DNA of 64,000 bases from Mesorhizobium sp. WSM3862 (GTDB taxonomy: Bacteria; Pseudomonadota; Alphaproteobacteria; Rhizobiales; Rhizobiaceae), in contig NZ_NSGE01000002.1 in NCBI RefSeq assembly GCF_002294985.1, positions 791,149-855,148 of the forward strand, read 5' to 3'. Position numbers and translations under genes: made by a program. Under the pieces are notes generated by a model. That model was not told the DNA's origin. It did not search any database and saw only the letters and a program-made list of their open reading frames with translations. Shown in pieces: positions 26,136-35,020 of the stretch (positions are counted from its first letter, which is position 1; each line of letters starts with the position of its first letter).

Positions 26136-26726
26136 TCAGCGTGCCTGCCCCTCAGCTTCCATTTCCGCCATGTCCTGGAACCTGTCGGCGATACGTGGAT
26201 GCGCCCGCCCGCCATCACAGGCGCCAATGGCGATCAGCACCTCATCCGCACCGGGTGCGTCCGGAACCTGGAAGTTGGCCGTCAGGAAGTGGGAGCGTTT
26301 GCCGGTTTCGCTCTTGTGGGTCATCGGCAGGGAGATAAGGGCCCCGGGCCCGTTGCGGGTATTCGTGAAGCTCAGATAGGTCGTGCCGTTTACCGCCGTG
26401 CGGAACATATTGCCGAACCGCAAGGTATGGATCAGCGCCGATGCATGTTCGATCTCGCCATTGACGCCGACCGAAGCCGCCTTGCCGTAAGCCTCAACCT
26501 TATCCGCCGACAAGAGCGCCACCAACCGTTTGGTCATTTCGGCGCCAAGACCCGGCGCCAACCGGAGAATCTCAGGGCGCAAATTTTCAACGAACTCTTG
26601 ACCGGCCCACGGGTTCTTCAATACGGCTGCGACCACCACCATGGAGATCGGTTGGTCGGCTTTCTTGCCACCCTCGACGAATACTTCCTCGATGAATGTG
26701 CAGAACTTTCTCACTCCGAGATCCAT
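26136..26726 (-). CDS. Amino-acid-synthesis family protein (DUF1185/PF06684)
   Basis: A 196-residue protein matching the family often labelled 'amino acid synthesis' (for example GKKADQPISMVVVAAVLKNPWAG, KAASVGVNGEIEHASALIH and LPMTHKSE segments). The biochemical role is not established; genes of this family recur beside flavin monooxygenase and transporter genes in rhizobia and burkholderias. The start at 26726 is the ATG at the family's usual N-terminus (MDLGVRKFCTFIEEVF). It diverges from the PucR-type regulator across a 165-bp region with a strong palindrome. Confidence 0.8.
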   Translation of the reverse strand: MDLGVRKFCTFIEEVFVEGGKKADQPISMVVVAAVLKNPWAGQEFVENLRPEILRLAPGLGAEMTKRLVALLSADKVEAYGKAASVGVNGEIEHASALIHTLRFGNMFRTAVNGTTYLSFTNTRNGPGALISLPMTHKSETGKRSHFLTANFQVPDAPGADEVLIAIGACDGGRAHPRIADRFQDMAEMEAEGQAR

Positions 26727-26786
26727 GGATTCCTCATCTGTTCGCTGGATTGTGGCGCAACCTAATGAGCAACGACGGTGACTGTC

Positions 26787-26805
26787 TTCCTCCATTAAGG
26801 AGGAA
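26787..26805. promoter_or_regulatory. 19-bp palindrome in the divergent control region
   Basis: TTCCTCCATTAAGGAGGAA: perfect 7-bp arms around ATTAA. It lies between the divergent amino-acid-synthesis and PucR-type genes and is a good operator candidate. GGAGGA/TCCTCC arms occur again, with the opposite orientation, at 33684-33713. Confidence 0.5.
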
Positions 26806-26891
26806 AAACAGAAAGGCCGGCACTTCGAAACGATGTAGAATTCAGCTCCCGCGCATGCCTAACTCAGCGGGTCGTGGCGCAGGGAGCGATC

Positions 26892-28706
26892 GTGGACAAA
26901 AAGGCGCAAATCTCGGTTCTCAAAGATGTCGCGAGTGAGATCAACTCCGGCGGCGATCTTGTCATGATCCTGAAGCACTTGGTTTTCGCCGCCTGCCGCC
27001 ATGCAAACTGGACGCTCGGTTCGATCATGTCGATCGACGCCGCTCATGGTTATGCCCATGTGATGGTTCGCTATGATCCGACGTTGATCGAGCGAACGCT
27101 CCCTGACCGTTGGGAACTGGCGACGAGCCCCTCGCTGATCGCCTTGAAGCGGAACGAGCCAGTCTACATCCGCGACGTGCGCGAATCCGAGGAGTTTCCA
27201 GGTTATCGCCGCGAAGCTTTCGAGCGAGATTACCGTACCGTCCTCGTCATGCCTATGAACTGCAGCGATTTCGAGGGCCGGCCGATGGTGCTGAGCGTTG
27301 TGTCGCGAGATATCATGGAGGTCCCGGAAGAGGATTTGGCGTTTCTGGGTATGATCGTCCATCTCGGCGCCATCGCGATCGAGAGGGAGCAGCGGCTGGA
27401 AGCCGAACGGCAGGCCGGAGACCGGTTGCAAAAGGCGCTCAAGGCGCACACCTCCCTACTTGAACACGTGCTTGCAGACGGCTCAGTTTCTTCACTGTCG
27501 GCGATGGTCGGCAGCCTGCTGCCCAATCCGGTCGTCGTCGTCGATTTTACTGCGAACCAGATTATCGCCGGGCGCTCGCCAAACGAGGTGCAGTTCGATG
27601 ATGCCGCTTGGCAATCAGCAGCGGCCGGTCCGCTGAGCCGACAACTGGGAAAGGCAGCACGCGATACAATTGAGCGGGGCGGCAACAGCGGGGCGACGCT
27701 TTTTCTCGATGACGGCAGCTCCCGGCTCAATCTCGCCGCCCGCATCGAGCCCTTGACGGTCGACCGCCAACTTGTCGGGGCATTGATCATCTTTTCCACG
27801 TCGCGTGCCTTCAGCGATCTGGACCAGTTGCTGCTTGACAGCGCCAAGTTCGCGCTCAGCGTCCAAATGATGCGCAGTTTCATCCGATTCCGTTTCGAAA
27901 CCCGCACACAGACCGAGCTTTTCTTCGAGGTGGTGGAGCGGCGTTGGCGCGACGCGGCAGATGTCCAGCAGCGAGCCCAGCGGCTCGGCATCAATTTCAT
28001 GACGACTCAGCAAATCGTCGTCGTCGACTTTCCCGAGAGCGCGAAGAATCTTGGCGGAACGTCCGTCGATCTGCATCACAGTCTCGCTCGTATCATGCAG
28101 CAAGCTTCCGTTCCCGCGTGCGTCGTGGCCATCGATGGCGGGCTGGTGTGCCTCATTCCCTATGACGAGGTCTGGAAACAGGAGCGGACATCGAAACTGA
28201 TGCGGCGCATCGCAGCGGATCTTGGCCAATATTTTGACGAAGAACCGATCGTCATCGCCAGCAACGCCTGTGCCACCCTGACGGATTATCCGTTGGCTTG
28301 GGATCGCTGCAGCCGCATGATTGCCATCGCCCGTTCGTTCGGTCGCACCGGTGCGCTGTCCGGGCAGGATTTTGGGCCGTTGCCGATGCTCGTAGCGGCC
28401 GCGGGCGTCGACGACGTACGCGCTTTCGTTCAGGAAAGCGTCGGCGCCATCGCCGCCCATGACCGCCAGCATGGCACGCCCTATCTGAAAACGCTGTCGA
28501 CTTATCTGAGGGAGGGCTGCCGCAGTGGCGCCTGCGCCGATGCGATGGGCCTGCACGTAACCACGCTGCGCTATCGCCTGTCGCGAATCCAGGAAATGTT
28601 CGGCATTGATGTCGAGACGCCAGAGCGACGCTTTGCCATCGAATTGGCCATTCACCTGCATGGTGTCACGGAAGGTCGTTCTTCGGCGGAAGATCAATCG
28701 ACCTGA
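26892..28706 (+). CDS. PucR/CdaR-type transcriptional regulator with N-terminal GAF domain
   Basis: A roughly 604-residue regulator. The first 180 residues look like a GAF sensor (SIMSIDAAHGYAHVMVRYD, VYIRDVRES, RTVLVMPM), followed by a short coiled linker (AIEREQRLEAERQAGDRLQ) and middle PucR domains. The C-terminal PucR helix-turn-helix is clear: TLSTYLREGC, ACADAMGLHVTTLRYRLSRI and FAIELAIHLH. A GTG at 26892 with AGGGAG before it is the best start; another GTG at 26874 would add six residues. Its position at the head of the betaine-type catabolic genes makes it their likely activator. Confidence 0.85.
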   Translation: MDKKAQISVLKDVASEINSGGDLVMILKHLVFAACRHANWTLGSIMSIDAAHGYAHVMVRYDPTLIERTLPDRWELATSPSLIALKRNEPVYIRDVRESEEFPGYRREAFERDYRTVLVMPMNCSDFEGRPMVLSVVSRDIMEVPEEDLAFLGMIVHLGAIAIEREQRLEAERQAGDRLQKALKAHTSLLEHVLADGSVSSLSAMVGSLLPNPVVVVDFTANQIIAGRSPNEVQFDDAAWQSAAAGPLSRQLGKAARDTIERGGNSGATLFLDDGSSRLNLAARIEPLTVDRQLVGALIIFSTSRAFSDLDQLLLDSAKFALSVQMMRSFIRFRFETRTQTELFFEVVERRWRDAADVQQRAQRLGINFMTTQQIVVVDFPESAKNLGGTSVDLHHSLARIMQQASVPACVVAIDGGLVCLIPYDEVWKQERTSKLMRRIAADLGQYFDEEPIVIASNACATLTDYPLAWDRCSRMIAIARSFGRTGALSGQDFGPLPMLVAAAGVDDVRAFVQESVGAIAAHDRQHGTPYLKTLSTYLREGCRSGACADAMGLHVTTLRYRLSRIQEMFGIDVETPERRFAIELAIHLHGVTEGRSSAEDQST

Positions 28707-28843
28707 CCTTTCGGATCGGCCCCCCCCGTCTCTTACCGCAAACAGCAGCAATATTTCCCGCGCTCTTCCAGCTGAGTGAAGGAAGAAGGTCGCTCCTCTT
28801 GCGGTTAGCCTTCAACTGACAACCAACAGGAGGCGCTGATCCC

Positions 28844-29830
28844 ATGTTGACCACGGGAACCGCAAAGAATCCGACGCCTATCGACCCAATCGCGTTGCGT
28901 CGGGCTTTCGGAACCTTTGTCACCGGCGTCACCGTCATCACGACGCGGGACACGGGCGGCGATCCGCGCGGCATGACGGCCAATTCCTTCACCTCGGTTT
29001 CGCTCGATCCGCCGCTGCTGCTGGTCTGCGTCGCAAAATCGGCGTCAAGCTTCGCTGCTTTTACGACCGCGGATTCCTTTGCCGTCAACCTGCTACATGA
29101 GGGACAGGTCGACATCTCGGCGACCTTCGCCTCGAAATCCCCCAATAAGTTCCACTCCGTCAATCACGACCGAGTTCATACCGGCGCTCCAATCCTGACG
29201 GACAGCCTTACCTGGTTCGACTGCACGATCTACAACAGGGTCGATGCAGGCGATCATGTCGTCCTGATCGGCCAGGTGCAGGCTTTCGGCACGAGCCCTT
29301 CGGCGCCGCTCGGCTTTTGCCGTGGCCGATACGCCAGCGTCAAGGATCCGCTGCCGTCCGGCTGGCTGGCCTCGCACAACATGATCATCGGTTATCTGAT
29401 CGAAGCCAGCGGCGAGATCCTGCTGCGAGCGGATGGAAGCGGTGGCTGGGCTCTGCCAACGGCCAAACGCCGTAAGGCCGGCAGCGAACTGCCGCTCGAC
29501 GACGGCAAATCCCTCAAGCTGCTGTCAGACAACACCTTTCTTTACTCGATCTTCGACGTTGCCGACTGCGACCCCGGTTATTTGATCTATCGCGCCCGAC
29601 TTGCCGATGGCGGACAAGGGCGCGACCTGCCGGAAGACCTGCGGTTCTTTGCCATTGACAAGCTGCCTTATGACCTCATCCCGACCCGGGAATTGCGGGC
29701 GATGCTCCGCCGCTATGTCCGCGAGCGCAAGCAGGAACGCTTTGGCATCTACATGGATTCCGGCGACGGCGGGCGGCTCGCAATGATCGAGGGCGAGGCC
29801 CGCTCGTGGCATCAGGCCATTCAAGACTAA
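28844..29830 (+). CDS. Flavin reductase with C-terminal Nudix-like extension
   Basis: A 328-residue protein. Residues 10-170 are a flavin reductase-like (FMN-binding split barrel) domain: FGTFVTGVTVITT, MTANSFTSVSLDPPLLLVCV and the late HVVLIGQVQAF. It would reduce FMN with NADH for the luciferase-like monooxygenase two genes downstream. The remaining 155 residues (from MIIGYLIEASG, with LLRADGSGGWALPTAK) recall a Nudix fold, but the catalytic GX5EX7REUXEE box is not evident, so this part may only bind a ligand. The start follows an AACAGGAGG site. Confidence 0.8.
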   Translation: MLTTGTAKNPTPIDPIALRRAFGTFVTGVTVITTRDTGGDPRGMTANSFTSVSLDPPLLLVCVAKSASSFAAFTTADSFAVNLLHEGQVDISATFASKSPNKFHSVNHDRVHTGAPILTDSLTWFDCTIYNRVDAGDHVVLIGQVQAFGTSPSAPLGFCRGRYASVKDPLPSGWLASHNMIIGYLIEASGEILLRADGSGGWALPTAKRRKAGSELPLDDGKSLKLLSDNTFLYSIFDVADCDPGYLIYRARLADGGQGRDLPEDLRFFAIDKLPYDLIPTRELRAMLRRYVRERKQERFGIYMDSGDGGRLAMIEGEARSWHQAIQD

Positions 29831-29850
29831 CCCGAGATCAGGAAGCGACG

Positions 29851-31362
29851 ATGAAGACGACGGTGAAATCGCTCGAGGGAATGCGCCTCAACCTCTTTGT
29901 CGACGGCCGGTTTGTCGAACCGACATCCGGTCGCTACCTGGACAGTTTCGACCCGACCACCGCGGAGGCCTGGTATCAGTTTGCGGAAGCCGACGCCAAC
30001 GATGTACGACTGGCGGTTGAGGCGGCGCAAAAGGCATTCGTCAATCCTGCTTGGCGACGTATGACGCAGACCGATCGCGGAAAGCTGGTGCGCAAGCTGG
30101 CCGATCTGGTTCTCGCCAATGCCGACGACCTGGCGCTGATCGAAACACGCGACAATGGAAAGCTGATCAAGGAAATGCGGGCGCAGATGCGCTCGATTCC
30201 GGACTCTTACACTTACTTTGCCGGCATGGCTGACAAACTGCAGGGCGATACGATCCCGGTCAACAAGCTGGACCAGCTCAACTTCAACATGCGCGAGCCG
30301 ATCGGCGTCGTCGGCATGATCACACCCTGGAACTCGCCGCTGATGATGTTGACAGGAACGCTCGCTCCCTGTTTGGCGATTGGCAACACCATCGTCATCA
30401 AGCCTTCCGAGCACGCGACGGCCTCGACGCTGGCCTTGGCCGAGCTAATCATGGAAGCGGGGTTTCCGGCCGGCGTTGTCAACGTCGTCTCGGGAACGGG
30501 TGCGGTAACCGGCGACGCGCTGACGCGGCAAAAGGGCATCGCAAAATACGTCTTCACCGGCAGCACCGATACCGGCCGTAAGATTGCCGCTAACGCGGCG
30601 GCCAACCTTGCGCAGTGCCAAATGGAACTCGGCGGCAAATCTCCCCACGTGATCTTTTCCGACGTTGATATCGAAAAGGCCGTTAATGGGGTCGTTTCGG
30701 GCGTCTTCGCAGCTGCGGGCCAGACCTGCGTCGCCGGCTCGCGCTGCTTCGTGGAGGCCAGCGTCTACGACCGGTTCATCGAAGCGTTGGTGGAACGCAC
30801 CAACCGCATCACCGTCGGCCACCCATTGGAGGACAAGACGGATATCGGCCCGCTGGCGCTGTCGGCGCAGCTGACGAAAGTTGAGTCCTACGTTGCTTCG
30901 GGCGTCAAGGAAGGGGCACGGATCGCGTCAGGCGGCAACCGTCCTCAGGCGGAAGAACTCGCCCGCGGCTGGTATTTCGAGCCGACCGTCATGATCGACG
31001 CCAAGAACGATATGTCCTTCATGCGCGATGAGCTTTTCGGACCGGTCGTTGGTGTCATGCCCTTTTCCTCTGAAGAAGACATGATCGAACTCGCCAACGA
31101 CACACGCTACGGCCTCGCATCCGGGATCTGGACCCAGAATATCGACCGGGCGATGCGCTTCGCCAACCGGATCGATGCGGGTACCGTTTGGATCAACACC
31201 TACCGGTCAGCAGCCTACATGTCCGCAAATGGCGGCTTCAAGGAAAGTGGTTACGGCAGGCGTGGAGGTTTCGACGTCATGCGCGAGTTCTCCAGGGCAA
31301 AAAATGTCGTCATCGACTATTCCGGCGCCATGCAGGATCCCTTTGTCATTCGACTGCGCTGA
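29851..31362 (+). CDS. NAD(P)-dependent aldehyde dehydrogenase
   Basis: A 503-residue ALDH-superfamily enzyme with N161 (TPWNSPL), E259 (MELGGKSP) and nucleophile C293 (AGQTCVAGSR). It oxidises an aldehyde, probably a semialdehyde produced by the flavin monooxygenase encoded next. Start at the ATG at 29851, just past the flavin reductase stop; the longer frame upstream overlaps that gene. In the trigonelline pathway of Acinetobacter an ALDH acts after ring opening, which is the parallel drawn here. Confidence 0.92.
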   Translation: MKTTVKSLEGMRLNLFVDGRFVEPTSGRYLDSFDPTTAEAWYQFAEADANDVRLAVEAAQKAFVNPAWRRMTQTDRGKLVRKLADLVLANADDLALIETRDNGKLIKEMRAQMRSIPDSYTYFAGMADKLQGDTIPVNKLDQLNFNMREPIGVVGMITPWNSPLMMLTGTLAPCLAIGNTIVIKPSEHATASTLALAELIMEAGFPAGVVNVVSGTGAVTGDALTRQKGIAKYVFTGSTDTGRKIAANAAANLAQCQMELGGKSPHVIFSDVDIEKAVNGVVSGVFAAAGQTCVAGSRCFVEASVYDRFIEALVERTNRITVGHPLEDKTDIGPLALSAQLTKVESYVASGVKEGARIASGGNRPQAEELARGWYFEPTVMIDAKNDMSFMRDELFGPVVGVMPFSSEEDMIELANDTRYGLASGIWTQNIDRAMRFANRIDAGTVWINTYRSAAYMSANGGFKESGYGRRGGFDVMREFSRAKNVVIDYSGAMQDPFVIRLR

Positions 31363-31403
31363 CCGTCAGAAACGCTGGGACCAACCATCCAAGGGAGATT
31401 GAA

Positions 31404-32483
31404 ATGAAATTTGCCGTCTCATTGGGCATGGAGCGTTTTTCGCCAGAAACCTCGATGACGGCCGTAATGGACAATCTGCTGCAACTTGCCAAAATCGCGG
31501 ACGCCGGCGGGTTTGAGACGATCTGGACGCCGGAGCACCACACAATCGAGTGCACGATATCACCCAATCCGTTTCAGATCCTCACGTGGCTATCCCAGCA
31601 TACGAGCCGTATCCGCCTGGGAACGGCAACGCTTGCCGCCGCCTATTGGAATCCAATCCGTCTCGCTGGCGAAGCCGCACTGTGCGATCACCTTACGAAC
31701 GGGCGCCTGGAATTCGGCATCGCCCGCGGCGCCTATCAGTACGAGTTCGACCGTATGGCGCCGGGCGTCCAGCAGCAGGAGGGCGTCGGCTACATGAAGG
31801 AACTGGTGCCAGCGGTCCAGAAGCTTTGGGCCGGTGACTATGCGCATGAGGGCCAGTACTGGAATTTTCCGCGAGCGACCTCGGTGCCGAAGCCGCTACA
31901 GAAGGGAGGTCCTCGCATCTGGGTCGCCGCCCGCGATCCTGGCACCTTCGACTGGGCGATCGGCATCGGCGCCAACATCCTCTCCACGCCGCTCTCGCTT
32001 CCGGCGGCGGAAATCGACGTGCTCGCCAGCAAGTTCAACAAGGCGGTCGCCGATCATCCCGAGGTGAAACGCCCAAAATTCATGATGCAGCGGCGCACTT
32101 GTGTCTATGACAGGGCGGACGACTGGCATCTCGCCGTCGAGCACAGCATGAACTATGGTCGCTTTTTCGAAAACCTCATGCAGAACATTGGCACCGTGAA
32201 GAACGGTTTCCCAGAGGCCGTGCCCTTCGAAAGCGTTAAGGGCCGCGACAACTACAACCCGGAAAATATCCGCAAGAACCTGATGTTTGGAACGCCCGAC
32301 GAAGTGATCGAGAAGCTGCTCGACTACGAAGCAGCTGGCGTCGATCAATATTGTCTCGGCCTCAGCTTCAACCTGCCCTTCGAACTGCAGAAGAAGACGC
32401 TTCGCCTGTTCACAGACGAGGTCATGCCCTTCTTTGCGCAACGCGAGCGCGAAACCCAGCAACTGGCCGCGGCAGGGTATTAG
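31404..32483 (+). CDS. LLM-class flavin-dependent monooxygenase
   Basis: A 359-residue bacterial-luciferase-fold (TIM barrel) monooxygenase. Family features: N-terminal MKFAVSLGMER, WTPEHH (flavin/substrate loop), RIRLGTATLAAAYWNPIRLAGE, DHLTNGRLEFGIARG and the later RIWVAARDP. It needs reduced FMN, provided by the reductase two genes upstream. With an adjacent ALDH, an alpha/beta hydrolase and a quaternary-amine importer it may open an N-methylated heterocycle, as TgnB does with trigonelline; an alkane- or amine-type substrate is not excluded. AAGGGAG precedes the ATG. Confidence 0.9.
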   Translation: MKFAVSLGMERFSPETSMTAVMDNLLQLAKIADAGGFETIWTPEHHTIECTISPNPFQILTWLSQHTSRIRLGTATLAAAYWNPIRLAGEAALCDHLTNGRLEFGIARGAYQYEFDRMAPGVQQQEGVGYMKELVPAVQKLWAGDYAHEGQYWNFPRATSVPKPLQKGGPRIWVAARDPGTFDWAIGIGANILSTPLSLPAAEIDVLASKFNKAVADHPEVKRPKFMMQRRTCVYDRADDWHLAVEHSMNYGRFFENLMQNIGTVKNGFPEAVPFESVKGRDNYNPENIRKNLMFGTPDEVIEKLLDYEAAGVDQYCLGLSFNLPFELQKKTLRLFTDEVMPFFAQRERETQQLAAAGY

Positions 32484-32484
32484 G

Positions 32485-33294
32485 ATGACTGATACGCAGC
32501 GTCATACGGTCGGAGATGTGGTCCTGAACTATAGGGTTGACGGCAATGGGGCAGAGCCGCTGGTGCTCATCCACGGTGTCGGTTCCTACCTTGAAGCCTG
32601 GAGCGGGGTCGTCGAGCGGCTGAAGCATCGGTTCACCATCCTGACGTTCGACCTACGGGGTCACGGAAACTCGTCGCGCGTCAAAGGCCGCTACGAGATC
32701 GACAATTTCGTTGCCGAAACACTTGCGTTGGCGGACAGTGTCGGCTTCGACCGTTTCCATCTGGCCGGTTTTTCGCTTGGCGGGTTGATCGCACAGCGGT
32801 TGGCACTGACGCATCTTCCGCGCATTCAGCGCCTGATTCTCCTCTCGACGGTCGCGGGACGCACGCCCGAGGAGCGGGAGCGCGTTCTCGCCCGCCTCGC
32901 CGCTCTTCGCAGCGGCGAGGCGGGATCGCACTATGACGCATCCCTGTCGCGTTGGCTGACTGAGGATTTCCAGAAGAAGAATCCCGATCTGATCGCAACG
33001 CTTAGGCAGCGAAATTCTCAGAACGATCCGGACTGTTACGCTTCTGCCTACCGGGTTCTCGCCGAGACCGACTTCGGCGGTTTTCTCGACCAAATTCGCT
33101 GCCCGACGTTGATTGCAACCGGTGAGGAGGATGCAGGCTCCAATCCGCGCATGGCAAGATATATGCATGAGCGCATCCCAGGCTCCGAGCTCCGCGTCCT
33201 TCCGGGGCTGCGGCATTCGATCCTGACGGAAGCCCCCGATCTCGTCGCATCGATGATGGCGGATTTTTTGACCGTGCCGGAGACCGTGAAATGA
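32485..33294 (+). CDS. Alpha/beta hydrolase
   Basis: A 269-residue hydrolase with the full triad: nucleophile S97 in GFSLGG, D216 (GEEDAGSN) and H244 (LRHSILTEA); the oxyanion region is LIHGVGSYLEAW. It starts one base after the monooxygenase stop. Enzymes of this fold cleave N-acyl-aminomethylene succinates in vitamin B6 breakdown (2-(acetamidomethylene)succinate hydrolase) and the corresponding N-methylformamido compound in trigonelline breakdown, so that role fits the context, but sequence alone does not prove it. Confidence 0.88.
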   Translation: MTDTQRHTVGDVVLNYRVDGNGAEPLVLIHGVGSYLEAWSGVVERLKHRFTILTFDLRGHGNSSRVKGRYEIDNFVAETLALADSVGFDRFHLAGFSLGGLIAQRLALTHLPRIQRLILLSTVAGRTPEERERVLARLAALRSGEAGSHYDASLSRWLTEDFQKKNPDLIATLRQRNSQNDPDCYASAYRVLAETDFGGFLDQIRCPTLIATGEEDAGSNPRMARYMHERIPGSELRVLPGLRHSILTEAPDLVASMMADFLTVPETVK

Positions 33295-33605
33295 TCGTTG
33301 AAGAGCGTATCTATCGCATAAGATCGGGCAAAACCTCCGAATATCTTAAGCTTGTGCGCGAGGAGGGGCTGGCAATCCAGGAACCGATTCTCGGTGGACT
33401 GATCGGCTATTTCGTCACCGAGGTCGGGCAGCTGAACCAGGTGGTCCATCTTTGGCGATATGCCGATTTCGCCGATCGCGTGGCGCGCCGGCGCACGTTG
33501 TCGGAAGATGCGCGCTGGCGGGTCTTCATTCCGAAACTGACGGCGCTGATCGAAAGCGCGGAAAACCGTATCCTTCTGCCGACCGATTTTTCGCCACTCC
33601 AATAG
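33291..33605 (+). CDS. NIPSNAP-family small protein
   Basis: A 104-residue dimeric alpha+beta-barrel protein: MIVEERIYRIRSGKTSEYL, HLWRYADFADRVARR and WRVFIPKL are typical of NIPSNAP domains. These are often encoded beside catabolic oxygenases, with no fixed biochemical role. Overlaps the hydrolase by 4 bases and closes the enzyme part of the operon. Confidence 0.8.
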   Translation: MIVEERIYRIRSGKTSEYLKLVREEGLAIQEPILGGLIGYFVTEVGQLNQVVHLWRYADFADRVARRRTLSEDARWRVFIPKLTALIESAENRILLPTDFSPLQ

Positions 33606-33683
33606 GACCAAGGGGAGGGTAAGGCAAAACCCTGAATCCAACCGCGCACGGTGGAGTTGAACTGCCATTAACGCACCTCGGAT

Positions 33684-33713
33684 CGGAGGAAGGGGAGGGG
33701 CAAAAATCCTCCG
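33684..33713 (+). promoter_or_regulatory. Inverted repeat before the betaine-type ABC importer
   Basis: CGGAGGA (33684-33690) and TCCTCCG (33707-33713), 16 bases apart, in the 209-bp gap before the transporter genes. The arms share the GGAGGA/TCCTCC core with the palindrome at 26787-26805 and could be a second target of the same regulator; a simple purine-rich coincidence is possible. Confidence 0.35.
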
Positions 33714-33814
33714 TGTTCGCGGAAGACGATCTCGCTGACATGCCCCTTATTTGATCCTCGTCAAAAAAATTGCGGATCGGGAACATCCGTATCGTTGAAA
33801 CATGGGAGCCATTG

Positions 33815-35020
33815 GTGACAGAGCGATTGAGAGTAGAGAATCTGTATAAGATTTTCGCCCCTTCACCCACCAGAGCCATGACGCTGCTCGCCACCGGCGC
33901 GGATAAGGCTCGTGTCCTTGCGGAGACCGACGCCGTCGTCGGTCTGAACAACGTCTCGCTTTCCGTTCCCTCGGGCGCGATCTACATGGTCATGGGCCTT
34001 TCCGGGTCCGGCAAATCGACGCTGGCGCGTTGCATCAACAGGCTGAACGAACCAACGGCAGGCAAGATCCTGCTCGACGATATCGACATCGTGCCGCTAC
34101 GAGAGGACGCGCTTCGCGAATTGCGGCGCACGCGCATCTCCATGGTCTTCCAGCATTTTGCCTTGTTGCCAAACAAATCGGTGATCGAAAATGCCGAATT
34201 CGGCCTGAAGTTGCGTGGCGTTTCCGCCGCGCGGCGACGCAGGCGCGCTGAAGAGGTGCTGGCGATCGTCGGTCTCGCCAAATGGGCCTATCATCGCCCG
34301 CATGAACTCTCCGGCGGCATGCGCCAGCGTGTCGGCTTGGCGCGGGCCCTGGCGACCGATGCCGACGTCCTCATAATGGACGAAGCCTTCAGCGCCCTTG
34401 ACCCGCTGATCAGGACCGAGATGCAGGATGAGTTGCTGCGGCTGCAGCACACGCTGAAGAAGACCATCCTCTTCATCACTCATGACTTCCAGGAGGCGCT
34501 GAAACTCGGAACGCGCATCGCCATTATGTCCGAAGGCGAATTGGTGCGCGAGGGAACACCGCAATCGATCGTGCTCGAACCAGGCAGCGATTATGTCGCC
34601 GCCTTCACGCGCGAAGTCGACCGGTCGCGATTGTTTGACGCACGGTCGGTGATGCGCACCGGTTCGACGGTGTCGGGCGATGGTTCGGCGCGGATCGTCG
34701 GTGACGCCGAGCATCCCGAGGCTATGAGTTTTGCCATCGACGCGTCGAACCGCATCGTCGGCTGTCTCGATGCTGCAGCCCTGCAGCAGGTAAAGGCTGG
34801 CAAGCCGGTCGGTGACCTTTTGACGCGTGATTTCGTCGCGGTGAGCGGCGCCACCAAGCTCGTGGATGTCGCTGGCTTGTATCAGAGCGGCAAGGCAATG
34901 GCCGTCATTGACGAGGACGGCCGCTTCCTCGGCATGCTTGAACCCGAACATATCCTTGGACGGATCGCCTCGGCGGCGAGATCGCCAGCGCCTGCTTCGA
35001 TGGGAGGCCACAATGCTTGA
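33815..35020 (+). CDS. Glycine betaine/proline-type ABC ATPase (ProV-like, with CBS region)
   Basis: A 401-residue ATPase. Walker A GLSGSGKST, Q-loop MVFQHFALLP, signature LSGGMRQRVGLARAL, Walker B VLIMDEAFSALDP and ITHDFQEAL are ProV/OpuA-like. After about residue 285 comes a CBS-type regulatory segment (GLYQSGKAMAVIDEDGRFLG). The GTG at 33815, with GGGAG six bases upstream, gives the family start (ERLRVENLYKIF); a TTG at 33770 would add 15 residues. The importer's binding protein and permease genes follow. Betaines and other quaternary amines are the usual cargo of this class. Confidence 0.9.
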   Translation: MTERLRVENLYKIFAPSPTRAMTLLATGADKARVLAETDAVVGLNNVSLSVPSGAIYMVMGLSGSGKSTLARCINRLNEPTAGKILLDDIDIVPLREDALRELRRTRISMVFQHFALLPNKSVIENAEFGLKLRGVSAARRRRRAEEVLAIVGLAKWAYHRPHELSGGMRQRVGLARALATDADVLIMDEAFSALDPLIRTEMQDELLRLQHTLKKTILFITHDFQEALKLGTRIAIMSEGELVREGTPQSIVLEPGSDYVAAFTREVDRSRLFDARSVMRTGSTVSGDGSARIVGDAEHPEAMSFAIDASNRIVGCLDAAALQQVKAGKPVGDLLTRDFVAVSGATKLVDVAGLYQSGKAMAVIDEDGRFLGMLEPEHILGRIASAARSPAPASMGGHNA

